Below, one piece after another: positions 44,525 to 56,900 of a stretch of DNA of 64,000 bases. The position numbers and the translations under genes are program-made. This DNA is from Przewalskia tangutica (taxonomy: Eukaryota; Streptophyta; Magnoliopsida; Solanales; Solanaceae), in assembly GCA_029844215.1 (NCBI GenBank), contig CM056718.1, positions 83,688,764 through 83,752,763 of the forward strand. Reading direction: 5' to 3'. Position 1 is the stretch's first letter, and every line of letters begins with the position of its first letter. The notes under the pieces were generated by a model. It was not told the origin of the DNA and searched no databases. It saw only the letters and a program-made list of their open reading frames with translations.

Positions 44525-47500
44525 TGTTATACCCGTAGTTCCGTGGTATATAGGTGAGGATGTATGTGCGAGAATACGTAAATTTTGGAAAGAAAGAAAG
44601 ATGTGATTTTTCACTAAAAGTTTCGGTTTTGTGAAGAAAAGGTTCGTTAATGGGAATTGGATTCCCGGTTGGTATTTGGACTTCGTGGAATATTAGAGAA
44701 TTATGGAATTTTATTTCCGAATTGGTCACGTGGGGCCCACTGAGAATTCTGGTTTTGTAGGGTCCACTTTGTTTTCGAGATTTTGGCCTTTATGGATATT
44801 TTCGGAAGATGAAATATTTTGGACGAATAGGAGGGCGACACGTGTCACCCCCCTAGGTGGCCTCATGGCCGAAATTTGCTAACAAGTGGCAAGACAAGTG
44901 GCCTTGTCTTGCTAGATATGTTGTGGACAAGTGGCCAAGTCTTGCTAGATATTTTGTGTGGACAAGTGGCTTGTGGGACCCACACACACTTGTCCCCAAT
45001 CTCAACCACACACTTGCCTTCATCCTAGCCCTTGGTTGTCTATATATGCACCCTTAGTTGATGAAAACTTCCACACTTAACCATTTCAAGACAAGAAATT
45101 CCCTCCTTCTCCCTTGACCTTGCTCTCGTTTTTTAGCCCATTTCTTGACCTAAATTTGTCCAACAATTCTTAAACTCTCAAGTGTTCTTCCCTAAGGTGT
45201 TAGGAAGATTGTGTACCAAGAGTTGGAAAAGATTTCACACCCCTAACCTATTGTTCATGCCTTGGCCGAAACTTACTAGTTGGAAACCCTAAGTGTTCTT
45301 CACTTTTTGGAGTTAGTTCTTGAAGAAGTTGGTTAGGAGCTTCTATGGGTTGCTTGTAGCGGATTGGAACGTAAAGATTTGGAGCTAAGACTTGCTTGGA
45401 GCGACATTAAGTTCTTGGATAATTTTGGGCTATTTGAGGTAGTAAACCTTAACCTCTTTGTGAATTGGTCATTATACATATATTATAAGTATATTATGGA
45501 GTATATAATATATGGAGTAAAGTTTGGAAGAGTTGGATCTTGTTAACTTGTTAAAAGAAAGGATTGGCCGTTTGCCATTAAAATGGTAAAAACGTATCTT
45601 ACTTGTGAAGAAGTAATTAACAAAGTAACTATAACTTATATTAAGATGGAATATAAGTTGGATGACTAATGAAGTAATTGGATAAGTAAAATGGACAAAG
45701 TTGGCCAAGGACCCCAACTTAAGGACTGTATTTACTTTGGACTGTATTTACTTTGGACAGTATTTACTTTGGACTGTATTTACATTTCTGTTAAGGGGAA
45801 GATTGTTCAATCGCGTTCCGTTTGGGCGTGTGATCCCCTTTTTAATTATTGTATTGTTACGAAGGCGTGATAGTAAACCGCGTTACCGGTTGGGCGCGTA
45901 ATCCCCTTCTTTTACTTATTGTTATTATGGAGGCGTGATAGTAAACCGCGTTACCGTTTGGGCGTGTAATCCCCTTCTTTATGTTGTTTAATTATTACGC
46001 CTTATATATATATATATATAGTATATATATTACGGTTATTCGGGCCTTGGAAAAAGATGGAAAAGTGAGTAAAAGCGGGAAGTCTTTGAATTTTCCGTAG
46101 AATTAGAGGGCTTTTTATTGGTATAAGTCTTCAATGGTGAGAAAGGTTTGATAAAAGTATTATGACCGCTTTAGGAGTGGAGTACTACGTGTGGCGTGAT
46201 CTACTTGGCTTAGGAGTAGCCGACGGGTTCAAGTACTTGAGCGTTTTGCTATTCGTCGATAATCGCCGCGAGGTATGTGAACCTCTTCCTATCTTTTCTA
46301 GCATGATTGTTGTGAACTATGTAGTACGGTAGACGTACATGTGCTAAGTGATTTGGTTGGTTTAAAACATAGGGTGTTATAATAGTTTTATGGGAAGTTA
46401 GTTATAACGACTTTATGTAGGTAAAAGAATGGTTTATTGATTGGAGAAAGTTAAGAGACTTGATCTTGAAAGATAAGAGACTTGACTTATACGACTTGAT
46501 TTTGAAAGTTAAGAGACTTGATCTTGAAAGATAAGAGACTTGACTTAGTTTGACTTGTTATGAATTTTGTTAAAATGTTGTAAAACCTCATTCGCGAATA
46601 ATGAGTAGTTGGTTTTAAAGAATAATGTTTCTTGATTTCGAAATGAGATTAAGTATCGAACAAACCATTGCAGCGTTAATAAAGGAAATGTATTGACTAA
46701 TTGTTATTAAAACCAGTAGAAACCTCCATCTGCATGAAGCTAAGATGAGACAAAATGATATTACATTTCTAGATCATGGTCGCTTTTATAAGATTGTAAT
46801 AGACAAGAACAACCTACTCACACATAAGGCATATGTTTCTCAAATTTGTTTTAAAGGAGAATTATATTCTTAAGTGATTAAAACTATGAACTACTGAAAC
46901 CTTTCAAAATGAGAAACGTGAGCATTTGAAATTAGGCAAACTTGAACGCTTGGAAAATAATGTGTTACTTGATTTTACAAGGGAAGTGTTTTGGTTTACT
47001 TAAAAGATAGTCACTCTATTTTATACTACGAACATTGTGTGACTTTTGTGAAAGAAACGTATCTTTTAAAAGAGTTAATGTATGTAATACTTTAGGTCGA
47101 ACCGGATTTTGGCATAAAATGATAGTACCTTAAGTTGTGTGTAACTTGCCTATGTTTGCGTGTGATAGCCTTGTTGTGCAAGTCGTATTTTACTCGACTC
47201 TAGGTTCATGGGATGAACCGAATGTATTTCACCCGACTACGCGTTCATGGGATGAATCGAATGTATTTCACTCGACTACGCGTTCATGGATGAAGCGGGA
47301 ATGTATTTCACTCGACCACGCGTTCATGGATGAACCGAATGTATTTCACTCGACTACGCGTCCGTAGGATGGGACCGAAATGTATTCCATCCGACTACCG
47401 AAGTTCATGAGATGAACCGGAATGTATTCCACACGTTTCTATCGGGTCCATGAGATGGGCGAGACATGTTATACGATCACATGGTTTGTACCTAGGCTGG

Positions 47501-48067
47501 CGGTGAGGAAGGAGTTCCACGCATGAGGATGACTTTGAGGCGTGAGTCCCCGACTTGACATGATCGCTTTTATGTTATGAGTGTAGTTTGTTATCATACA
47601 TGTCTCCTGCTTTATATAGATCGTTATGATTTCATTTACGATATTTTTGATTTCACATACTTGGTACTGTTATCGACCTCCTTCGGCCGCGTTCATCCGC
47701 AGTAGAGGTACATCGGTTGTGGATCCTCACCATGTGATCACAATTCAACAGATTGGAAGCCCCGCTTCTTGAGGCTTATCTTTTGGTATGTTACCACAGT
47801 CCAGGGTTCTTGTACATTCGTGGTATGGCGGGGCCTGTCCGCCATAGTTGTTGTCACTTCTTAAGTGCAGTAATCTTGTTGTGGCGAGTTTGTAAAAAGG
47901 ATAACTGTCGGTTTTTATGTATATATACTGAGGCAACCGCTTTGGTTGCTTTGCTTATTTATCATGTCTCTTGTTTCATGTTTATGTTTTTATTTCCGCC
48001 GATTTTCTCGATGTTGTATCACGAGGTGCCCGGTAAGGCACGATCCACGGGCCGGTTGGTCGTGACA
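44525..48067 (+). repeat. Element D, 3' LTR
   Basis: Collinear with the 5' LTR. Minisatellite at 47184-47445, hairpin at 47824-47846. It carries an extra AGACTTGAT.TTGAAAGTTAAG-type duplication around 46495-46545 that the 5' LTR lacks, which explains most of the length difference. Confidence 0.94.
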
Positions 48068-48329
48068 GAGGCTTATCCTCGTATGGCCGGTGGTTGTACA
48101 TTCAGGGTATGGCGGGGCCCCGCCACACGCTTGTTATTCTTAGGTCCAGAGTCACATTTGTGGATTGGGTTGTAAAGAAAAAAAATGTACTATTTTATTA
48201 TGTATAGTTTACGAAGGTGGCCTTATCGGCCAGCTTTGTCATTTCGCCTAAGTTTTATGTATGTTCCACGCTATTCTCGATATATACTGCGGGGTGCCTG
48301 TAGGGCACGATCCGCCCGGTGGTCGTGAA
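48068..48329 (+). repeat. Element E, 5' LTR, part 3
   Basis: Begins GAGGCTTATCC, as the sister at 63380, and ends GGTGGTCGTGA(A). Hairpin at 48108-48126 (GGCGGGGCCCCGCC, a perfect palindrome here). Confidence 0.9.
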
Positions 48330-48333
48330 AAAG

Positions 48334-48344
48334 TGGTATCGAGC
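48334..48344 (+). other. Element E primer binding site
   Basis: TGGTATCGAGC, again one A short of the initiator-Met complement. Confidence 0.87.
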
Positions 48345-48797
48345 GCTTAGTCCTCGTAAAGTGTCTGCACCGTGTCTAGTAGAGTCTTGATTATCGGTGT
48401 GTTGTGCACCACATCTATAATCAGGAGGCTGCAGGATATTTAGGATTGGTTTCCATTCTTCTCACTCTGAGATCGTGCGATAGAGCTGTGTAGTTAGGGT
48501 CGTCTCTCCCTAACAAATTATGTTGTTTGCTACGAAAGCGCAGTGACCCAGGAAAGATTATGTGGATTGCGTATCCAGGTTGGTAATGTTGGTAGTATAG
48601 TTGGTATTGTGACATACAACTATACAGATTTATGTATGAGGGTCGGACGCGTGTTGCCTAGAATGGTTTTAGGTTACCAGGATTTGGTAGGGACTAAATA
48701 AATACCGGGAAGGTATGAACAGTTAAGGAACTCTCATCAAGGTTTTACGTGCTAATTTGAGATAATTAGGTGATGATGAGTTGTGTGAGAATGTAAT
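48345..48797 (+). other. Element E 5' leader, possible gag stub
   Basis: Matches C (1641-2118, inverted). It includes the shared TTGATTATCGGTGTGTTGTG segment and a degenerate counterpart of the C frame at 1941. No gag core motif follows before the spacer, which resumes at 57057 after element G. Confidence 0.65.
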
Positions 48798-49356
48798 TGT
48801 CACGACCCGAAACCGGGCCCGCGACTGGTGCCTTACCCGGGCACCCAAGTAGTCAAACAACATCAGAGAAAATCAGCGGAAATTAAAACTCATACATGAT
48901 AACCAATGAAAAGAAAACAAAGCAACTAAGCGTTACCTTTTCGAAAAATAACTAACACGAGCCAGTTACAATCCCCGCCACATCGATTTACTGCACTCTA
49001 AGAATTTTTATAACATCTCTGACGGACGGGGCCCGCCATACCCTGAATGTACAAAAAGTTCTACAACTTCAGAACCGTGCCAAGTGACAAAGTCTCCAAG
49101 GAATGGAGCTTTACGAGAATGAACAGCGATCAAAGTGCGGATCAACAAGCGATGTATCTCAACTGCGGCATGAACGCAGCCCGAAGGCCGCAACAGGCAG
49201 TATGCGAAAGCGAAAAAAATCAGAAATGAAATCATAATAGTCTATAAGGAAAACAGAGACATGTATGATAACCAAACTACTGACACCACGTATATCTGAT
49301 TCGACCAAATCAAATCACATCAAGTCGAGGACTCACGCGAAAGATCATTACTCAAA

Positions 49357-49712
49357 GTGGACGATACTGTGGGCTACCCAACGTGTCGGTATGTCCAACC
49401 CAATAACAAGATAGTACTCACGGTGGACGATACTCGTGGGCTACCCAACGTGTCGGTATGTCCCAACTAATAACAAGATAATACTCACGTGGGACGATAC
49501 TGCGTGGGCTACCCAACGTCGGTATGTCCAAACAAATACCCAGATAATACTCTGTGGGACGATACTCGTGGGCTACCCAACGTGTCGGTATGTCCAAACC
49601 AGTTTACAAGATAACACTTAATAGAAGCGTACGTGGGCTACCCAACGTGTCGATATGTCCCAAAGGATCAATATAGTGGAAGCATACGCTGGCTACCCAA
49701 CGTGTCGATATG
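49357..49712. repeat. 66-bp tandem array in G 3' LTR
   Basis: Five to six units with GTGGGCTACCCAACGTGTCGG, TATGTCC and AATAACAAGATAATACTCAC. The sister array is 54447-54812. Units vary at CHG positions, e.g. GATACTCGTGG against GATACTGCGTGG. Confidence 0.9.
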
Positions 49713-51146
49713 TCCATCATACCACCCGATATCCGGCCCTCGCCGAGAGACTCGGTAGCACAAAGTCAAACACTTGCACAACAACAAAACTATCACCACA
49801 AGCACAGGCAAGTTACACACAACTCAAAGTACCTTCGTTTAAGTCGACAAACCGGGTTCCAACCCCAAAATACTACATTCTTTCCTACCTTCAAAGACCT
49901 CTCTTTACGTAGAAACCATACGATACTATCACACGTAGTATCACACACATTCATGTTTAAAACACGTACTTCAAACACAATTAACATAACGTCAAGTATA
50001 CCTTTTAAAAGTCCAAGTAATTAACTCCTTTAAGGTCAAGTATTCCTACCTTTTAAAACCAAGACATTTACTTTTCCCTTAAGAAAAGTTCGATATTTGA
50101 AAACAAGTGATTTATACTTTCAAACTCAAGTTACTTCTCTTTTCCAAAATCCAGTACATTATCCTTTGCAATCCATTAAGTTCATTCTTTGGAATTTTAA
50201 GAAAAGTCAGAACTTGTTATCAATGATTCTCATTTAAGCAGCCATGATCTAGGAAATGTAATATCATTTTGTCTTATCTTAGTTTCTATGCAGATGGAGG
50301 TTTCTCGGTTTTAATATAATCAATTAGTCGAAACCATTTCCTTTATTAGCGTAGCGATGGTGTGTTCGATACTTGTTCCCACTTTCAAATCCATTTCACA
50401 TTCTTATGCCGTTATACCTAACTTCCCATAAAGCTAGTATAACTCTTAAGTTTTCAAAACCAAGTATTACTCATTACTCACGAATGAGGTTTTACAACTT
50501 TTGAATACATTACAAAACTTTCACAATTCTAAGTTAAGTCTCTTATCTTACAAGATCAAGTCTCTTAACTTCTACCAATCAAAACCGTTCTTTTACTCAC
50601 ATAAAGTTGTTATAACTGACTTCCCATAAAGCCGTTATAACCCCTTTATGTTTTAAACCAACCAATTACCACATAAACATTTATGAGACCAAGAGGGCTC
50701 ATTCTTTAAGCACCGAGTGCCCATTACTAACGGATAAGACTTACTACTCTTACACCTAATGAAGCCCTTTACACTTCATAACAAGTCAAGACACAATTTG
50801 GAAAATCAATTTCCTTTAACACGTCAAGGTCAACCGCACTATATATTTCACAAATAGTCATGCTGAAGAGGATAGGAAGAATCACATACCTCGCGACGAT
50901 TGTCGACACTAAGCAAAATGCTCCACAGTACTATCTCCCTTAAGAAGAATATGCTACACGTAGTACTTCAATCCTATAAAGGGCCATAAACCGTCTATCA
51001 AACTCTAGTTTCGAACGTAGAGTAAACTAAGTACAAGGCCCCTACATTCTACGGAAATTGGACAGAACTTCCTTTGTTTCTATTAACTTGCCACCTTTCA
51101 CAAGGCCGAAATCAACAAGGCTACAAGATCCAAATCTAAGCCAACT

Positions 51147-51262
51147 TAACTATAACAGCCTCAGGCTCACAAATCTATACAATATTAACTATAATGACCT
51201 CGGGCTCACAAATCTATTCAAACTCTAAATATAATGACCTCGGGCTCACGGATCTATACTAC
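51147..51262. repeat. 43-bp triplicate repeat in G 3' LTR
   Basis: Three units of AACTATAATGACCTCGGGCT followed by CACAAATCTAT; the sister is 56223-56332. Confidence 0.85.
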
Positions 51263-51605
51263 TATCACAAGTACTAACTCAAAACCAGAGAAGGAAACTC
51301 TTACCTTTTAGAAAAGCCCACAAAGCCCTTTCCTACCACTTCTTCCGTCAACTCAACCACCAGCGCTTCCCACAAGTTCACCAACACTTTTTCCTTCTTG
51401 CCGCTCAACAGCTTCCTAAGGCGGGTTTCTCAAAACCTGAGAGAAGGGAGAGGGTTTTCTCTTGGGAGGGTTTGAAATGAAATGGCCAAGTCTTCCAAGA
51501 CTTGGCCCTAAAATAGGCTTCATTTGGTCAAAGGATGGGAGGACACTTGTCACCCTCCCATAGGCTCCTTATAAAAAAATCCACGATTTCCCCTTTACAT
51601 GAAAA

Positions 51606-51735
51606 TCCCGCCTCGCGCCGCGGCGCCATGGCGCTAACACTCGAAAATAATTGCACGCAGCGTCTGCGCCGCGTTCATGGCCGCGGCGCAACACGCAGAC
51701 CCTCGGTACAATCGGCGCGCGCCACGCTCTCGTGT
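51606..51735 (-). promoter_or_regulatory. GC-rich, palindromic block in G LTR U3
   Basis: A GC-dense stretch in an otherwise AT-rich LTR, containing CGCCGCGGCGCCATGGCGC and GGCCGCGGCG palindromes. In LTR sense it lies upstream of the TATTTTA box (51509-51515) and so in the promoter region. The sister block is 56682-56802. Confidence 0.6.
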
Positions 51736-51982
51736 GGCGCTGAACCCGAATCAAGTCCTCGCTTTACTTGATCGCCAAACTTGAAACTTCCATAACTTTG
51801 ACTCGATGTCAATCGACGAGCGGTTGGTTGCGTTGGGACCTAGATTCAACGGACTACACACTAGGCCTTTTAAACACCTTACAATCCTTAACAACTGGGG
51901 TCCAATACTCAAAGGTAAACTCAAAATCCTTCCAACACATGTTTGCCAACTTATCTATCCTCTAGAATTTACTGGTGTAACA

Positions 51983-52012
51983 TTCTTCCCTCGAAACATT
52001 CGTCGAATGTTC
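51983..52012 (-). other. Element G polypurine tract and palindrome
   Basis: Minus strand CGAGGGAAGAA next to the LTR; AACATTCG/CGAATGTT inverted repeat at 51994-52012 with a single-base loop. Confidence 0.82.
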
Positions 52013-52586
52013 CTTCTAAGTCTTGAACACATGCGCGGTATAGTCTTCACTACTATACCTACCAAAACTCATTTATGCCTCATGGCCATAATATAGAAAT
52101 CACGTCTCCAAATTCCACTTGGAAATCACCTCTAACGTGCAAACATCACTATTTTCTCCTCCGGTCTAAAGGATACTCTCACTCGCGTACCTTCCTTGTA
52201 CACTCACCCCTCTAGTACGTTCCACAATTCGATCCACTGCCTGCTTTCTACCACCTTGAGTCACTACCTCAACTCGTCCATCTTACTAATCCACGTCATG
52301 GAAGCTACCACTTCCGCAAACTACCCATGGAATCATCACACAAAACTCCATGTATACCATACACTCGACAAGGATTAACGATAAAGGCTTCTACCCAAGC
52401 GGCCTTACATCTAAGGTCTCAACTGTTATAAATTCTAAGGTTCAAAATTTTCTCATCCCAACTTACCCTCTTTATTAACCATGCTTCCAAATCACATTAT
52501 ATACACAAAGCTACCCGAACATAGCACTCGACACATCACCACAACATCAAAGCATACAATACTCAGAGGTTAAGAACATACCAGAA
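52013..52586 (-). other. Element G conserved non-coding tail
   Basis: On the minus strand this follows the gag stop and matches D (43815-44490), for example GGAAGTGGTAGCTTCCATGA around 52310-52290 and AGTATAGTAGTGAAGACTATA around 52055-52035. No protease or later pol domain intervenes. Confidence 0.72.
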
Positions 52587-53715
52587 CTATTGCTTCACTT
52601 CCCTTCTTGTCGTTCTACTCATGTTCTTTCCACACGACGCACAAAGGAGGAGGTGAATCGTCACGATCAAGGCTGAATCTCAACCTCGCGCTATCTCTCG
52701 GGTGGGACAATTCCTTGCAAAATGGCCCGGTGGCGCATGTAAAAGCAGATTCCCTATTAGCACGACACTCCCATCGTGGAGCCTACCACAATAGTCCAAC
52801 GAGGTAAGGGTGGTCCCATCCGACTAACATCCCCGATCCCAAAACCGAAACCTTGGAGCCCCGACTGCTCGCAGATTTTCAACGTCACGGCGAGGTGGAG
52901 CACTCCGTCTTGGCGGAGCGCATAACTAACCTTCACGATGCCGCGCCGAAGGTCACCAAGGACCTGCGCCTTGGCCCTACTCTGCGATCTTGGTCATTCC
53001 GCCGACTCTACGTGCCTCACATCAGTGCATGAGCTGCGTGCGGGCAATGTCCATGCGGTGAAGAGCTACTCCCGAGCAACTCTCGCCAAATAGTCATCAA
53101 GCCTGTGACATAGCGGTGCACTCGTCCTCCATGTCGGCTACTAACGCGGGGCGTCTGAGCTAGTGAGTTAAACTCCACGTTGTACTCTGAACCGCGGTTA
53201 CGCCTCAACATCAAAAATCTGCCGGCGAGTCCTCTCATCCGTGGAGGCAAGAAATGTGCAAGAAATGCCTCGAGAACTCGTCCCATCTCGCTGGAAGTGC
53301 ATGCCCTCCGGGACAGCTCCACGAATCAAACGATCGGCTGCGGTATCACGCAACCGATGCGAACCTAGGACCACCGACTCGGTCTCGATGCCTTGATCAC
53401 TCATGATCGCTGTATCGTCGGATGAACTCCTGCGGATCATCCTCGTGCCTCGACGGTAGAACTCGCGGGCCCAACTCGAAAGTCCGCGACCTCAAACTAT
53501 CCGATCTCGGGTGAACCATCGGTGCTCTTTGGGCTGCTGCGTCCGGCTATCCTCGTGTCGCCTGACCACGGCGATAATCGGGCAACTCGTAACCCATCTC
53601 CTGCTCCAGGCCATGGGGATCGAGGCTCAGTCTTGTGGTCTCAGAGAGGCGCCATTTGCTCTACTCGCGCTCCGCCTGCCGCTTGCCCACGGGCCTGGTT
53701 GCCTTCGCGAGGCAT
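52587..53715 (-). pseudogene. Element G gag remnant
   Basis: Start at 53715-53713 (ATGCCTCGCGAAGGCAACC). A 101-codon frame (53322-53017) carries VLEAFLAHFLPPRMRG, then VEFNSLAQ and VHRYVTGL, the gag core in order. The zinc-knuckle zone (about 52780-52670) is readable only in part (ECRANRESAFTC). The frame closes at TAG 52589-52587 in the context GTGAAGCAATAG, the same end as the gag fragment at 28790. Several indels break it between these points. Confidence 0.84.
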
Positions 53716-53889
53716 AGCGGTAAAAGCGAAACACGTCGGAGGGTCCAACTTACAACACGGCTAAGGCACGATCTCGTAATGAGAAGAATAGAAACCAATC
53801 CTAAATGTCCATGACCTCCCGATTATAGATGTGGTGCACACCGATAATCAAGACTACTGAACACGGTGCAGACACTTTCGAGACTAATC

Positions 53890-53900
53890 GCTCGATACCA
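53890..53900 (-). other. Element G primer binding site
   Basis: Minus strand TGGTATCGAGC, lacking the A of CAG as in A, D and E. The usual four-base gap and LTR tip (CTTTTGTCACG) are reduced to TACATCACG. Confidence 0.82.
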
Positions 53901-53901
53901 T

Positions 53902-56900
53902 ACATCACGACCGGCAAGACGCGGAGTGCCTTACCCGCACCCAAGTAGTCAAACAACATCGAGAAAATCAGCGGAAATTAAAACTCATACATGATAACCA
54001 ATGAAAAGAAAGCAGGCTAACGCGGTTACCTTTTACGAAAAATAACTAACACGAGCGATTTACAATCACTTGCGCATTACTACGGACCTAAGAATTTTTA
54101 TAACATCTCTCGACGGGACGGGGCCGCCATACCCCGAATGTACAAAAGTTCTACAACTTCGTGAACGTACCAAGTGACAAAGTCTCGAAGGAATGGAGCT
54201 TTCGAGAAGCGAGCGATCCAAAGTGCGGATCAACAAGCGATGTATCTCAACTGCGGCATGACGCAGCCCGAAGAAGTCGATTACAGTGCAGAGTATGCGA
54301 AGCAGAAAAAAATCGTAAATGAAATCATAATAGTCTATAAGGAAAGCAGAGACATGTATGATAACCAAACTACGATGCCACGTATATCTGATTCGGTCAA
54401 ATCAAATCACATCAAGTCGAGGACTCGCGAAAGATCATTACTCAAAGTGGACGATACTGCGTGGGCTACCCAACGTGTCGGTATGTCAACCCAATAACAA
54501 GATAGTACTCGCGGTGGACGCGTACTCGTGGGCTACCCAACGTGTCGGTATGTCCCAACCAATAACAAGATAATACTCACTGTGGACGCATACTCGTGGG
54601 CTGCAACGGTCGGTATGTCCAAACAAATACCGGATAATACTCATCGTGGACGATACTCGTGGGCTACCCAACGTGTCGGTATGTCCAAACCGTTTACAAG
54701 ATAACACTCCTAATAGAAGCATACGTGGGCTACCCAACGTGTCGATATGTCCCAAAGGATCAATATAGTGGAAGCATACGTGGGCTACCCAACGTGTCGA
54801 TATGTCCATCATACCACCCGATATCCGCCCTCGTCGAGAGACTCGGTAGCACAAAGTCAAACACTTGCACAACAACAAAACTATCACCACAAGCACAGCA
54901 AGTTACACACAACTCAAAGTACCTTCGTTTAAGTCGACAAACGGGTTCCAACCCCAAAATACTACATTCTTTCCTACCTTCAAAGACCTCTCTACGTAGA
55001 AACCATACGATACTATCACACGTAGTATCACACACATTCATGTTTAAAACACGTCTTCAAACACAATTAACATAACGTCAAGAATACCTTTTAAAAGTCC
55101 AAGTAATTAAATCCTTTAATTACAAGTATTCATACCTTTTAAAAACAATAAATTTACTTATACCTTAAGAAAATTTCTATATTTGACAACAAGTGATTTA
55201 TACTTTCAAACTCAAGTTACTTCTCTTTTCCAAAATCCAAGACATTATCCTTTGCAATCCATTAAGTTCATTCTTTGGAATTTTAAGAAAAGTCGAACTT
55301 GTTATCAATGATTCTCATTTAAGCGGCCGTGATCTAGGAAATGTAATATCATTTTGTCTTATCTTAGTTTCTATGCGGATGGAGGTTTCTCTGGTTTTAA
55401 TATAATCAATTAGTGAAACCATTTCCTTTATTAAGCTATGATGGTGTGTTCGATACTTGTTCCCACTTTCAAATCCATTTCACATTCTTATGCCGTTATA
55501 CCTAACTTCCAATAAAGCTAGTATAACTCTTAAGTTTTCAAAAACCAAGTATTACTCATTACTCACGAATGATGTTTTACAACTTTTGAATACATTACAA
55601 AACTTTCACAATTATAAGTTAAGTCTCTTATCTTACAAGATCAAGTCTCTTAACTTCTACCAATCAAAACCGTTCTTGTACTCACATAATGTTGTTATAA
55701 GCGACTTCCCATAAAGCGTTATAACCCCTTTATGTTTTAAACCAACCAATTACCACATAAACATTTATGAGACCAAGAGGCTCATTCCTTCAGCACCGAG
55801 TGCCCATTACTAACGGATAAGACGTACTACTCTGACACCTCATGCAGCCGTTGACTCTTCATAACAAGTCAAGACACAATGTGGAAAATCAATTTCCTTT
55901 AACACACGTCGTCAACGCACTATATATTTCACAAATAGTCATCTTTGAAGAGGATAGGAAGAATCACATACCTCGCGACGATTGTCGACACTAAGCAAAA
56001 TGCTCCACGATCTTATCTCCTTAAGAAGAATATGCTACACGTAGTACTTCAATCTATAAGGGCCATAAAACGTCTATCAAACTCTAGTTTGAACGTAGAG
56101 TAAACTAAGTACAAGGCCCTACATTCTACGGAAATCGGGTAACTTCCTTTGTTTCTATTAACTTGCCACCTTTCACAAGGCCGAAATCAACAAGGCTACA
56201 AGATCCAAATCTAAGCCAACTTAACTATAATGACCTCGGGCTCACAAATCTATACAAACTTAACTATAACACCTCGGGCTCACAAATCTATTCAAACTCT
56301 AAATATAATGACCTCGGGCTCACGGATCTATACTACTATCAAGTACTAACTCAAAACCTGAGAAGAAACTCTTACCTTTTAGAAAAGCCCACAAAAGCCC
56401 TTTCCTACCACTTCTTCCGTCAACTCAACCACCGCTTCCCACAAGTTCACCAACACTTTTTCCTTCTTGCCGCTCAACGGTTCCCTAGGCCAGTTTCTCA
56501 AAAACCTAGAGAGAAGGAGAGGGTTTTCTCTTGGGAGGTTTGAAATGAAATGGCCAAGTCTTCCAAGACTTGGCCCTAAAATAGGCTTCTATCGCTGGTC
56601 AGAGGATGGGAGGACACTTGTCACCCTCCCATAGGCTCTTATAAAAAAATCACGATTTTCCCTTTACATGAAAATCCGCCTCGGCGCGCATGGCGCCGCG
56701 TATGCTCTTTCGAAAATAATTGCAGCGTCTGCGCTGCGTCCGCGGCGCGCCGCCAACACCGCAGACCCTCGGTACAATCGCGCGCGCCCGCTCTCGGCCG
56801 CGTACTGAACCCGAAGTCCTCGCTTTACTTGACTGCGCGCCAAACTTGAAACTTCCATAACTTTTGACTCCGATGTCCAATCGACGAACGGTTGGTTGCG

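Larger units (their letters stand above)
38901..48067 (+). mobile_element. Element D: gag-only LTR retrotransposon (TR-GAG-like)
   Basis: Two LTRs of 3479 and 3543 bp around an internal region of only 2145 bp, with PBS, gag, non-coding tail and polypurine tract. No protease, RT, RNase H or integrase motif is found on either strand of the internal region. GGAGG precedes it and GAGG follows it; the uninterrupted site in the sister LTR (63376-63386) reads CCGGAGGCTTATC, so the target duplication was GGAGG with one G missing now. Mobility would need enzymes from a related autonomous Gypsy element. Confidence 0.92.
48798..51982 (-). repeat. Element G, 3' LTR
   Basis: TGTCACGACCCGAAACC... to ...ACTGGTGTAACA. 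Hairpin at 49021-49040; second hairpin near 49162-49180; 66-bp array 49357-49712; 43-bp triplicate 51147-51262; GC-rich block 51606-51735. Confidence 0.92.

Noticed and set aside
49357..49712. Regularly spaced repeats that look like a CRISPR array
   Set aside because: Plant nuclear context; the intervals are themselves repeated, and the whole array is duplicated in the other LTR. It is a minisatellite.
56163..56543. 126-codon plus-strand frame in G LTR
   Set aside because: Lies on the antisense strand of an LTR, across 43-bp repeats; the sister LTR (51100-51470) does not keep it open.
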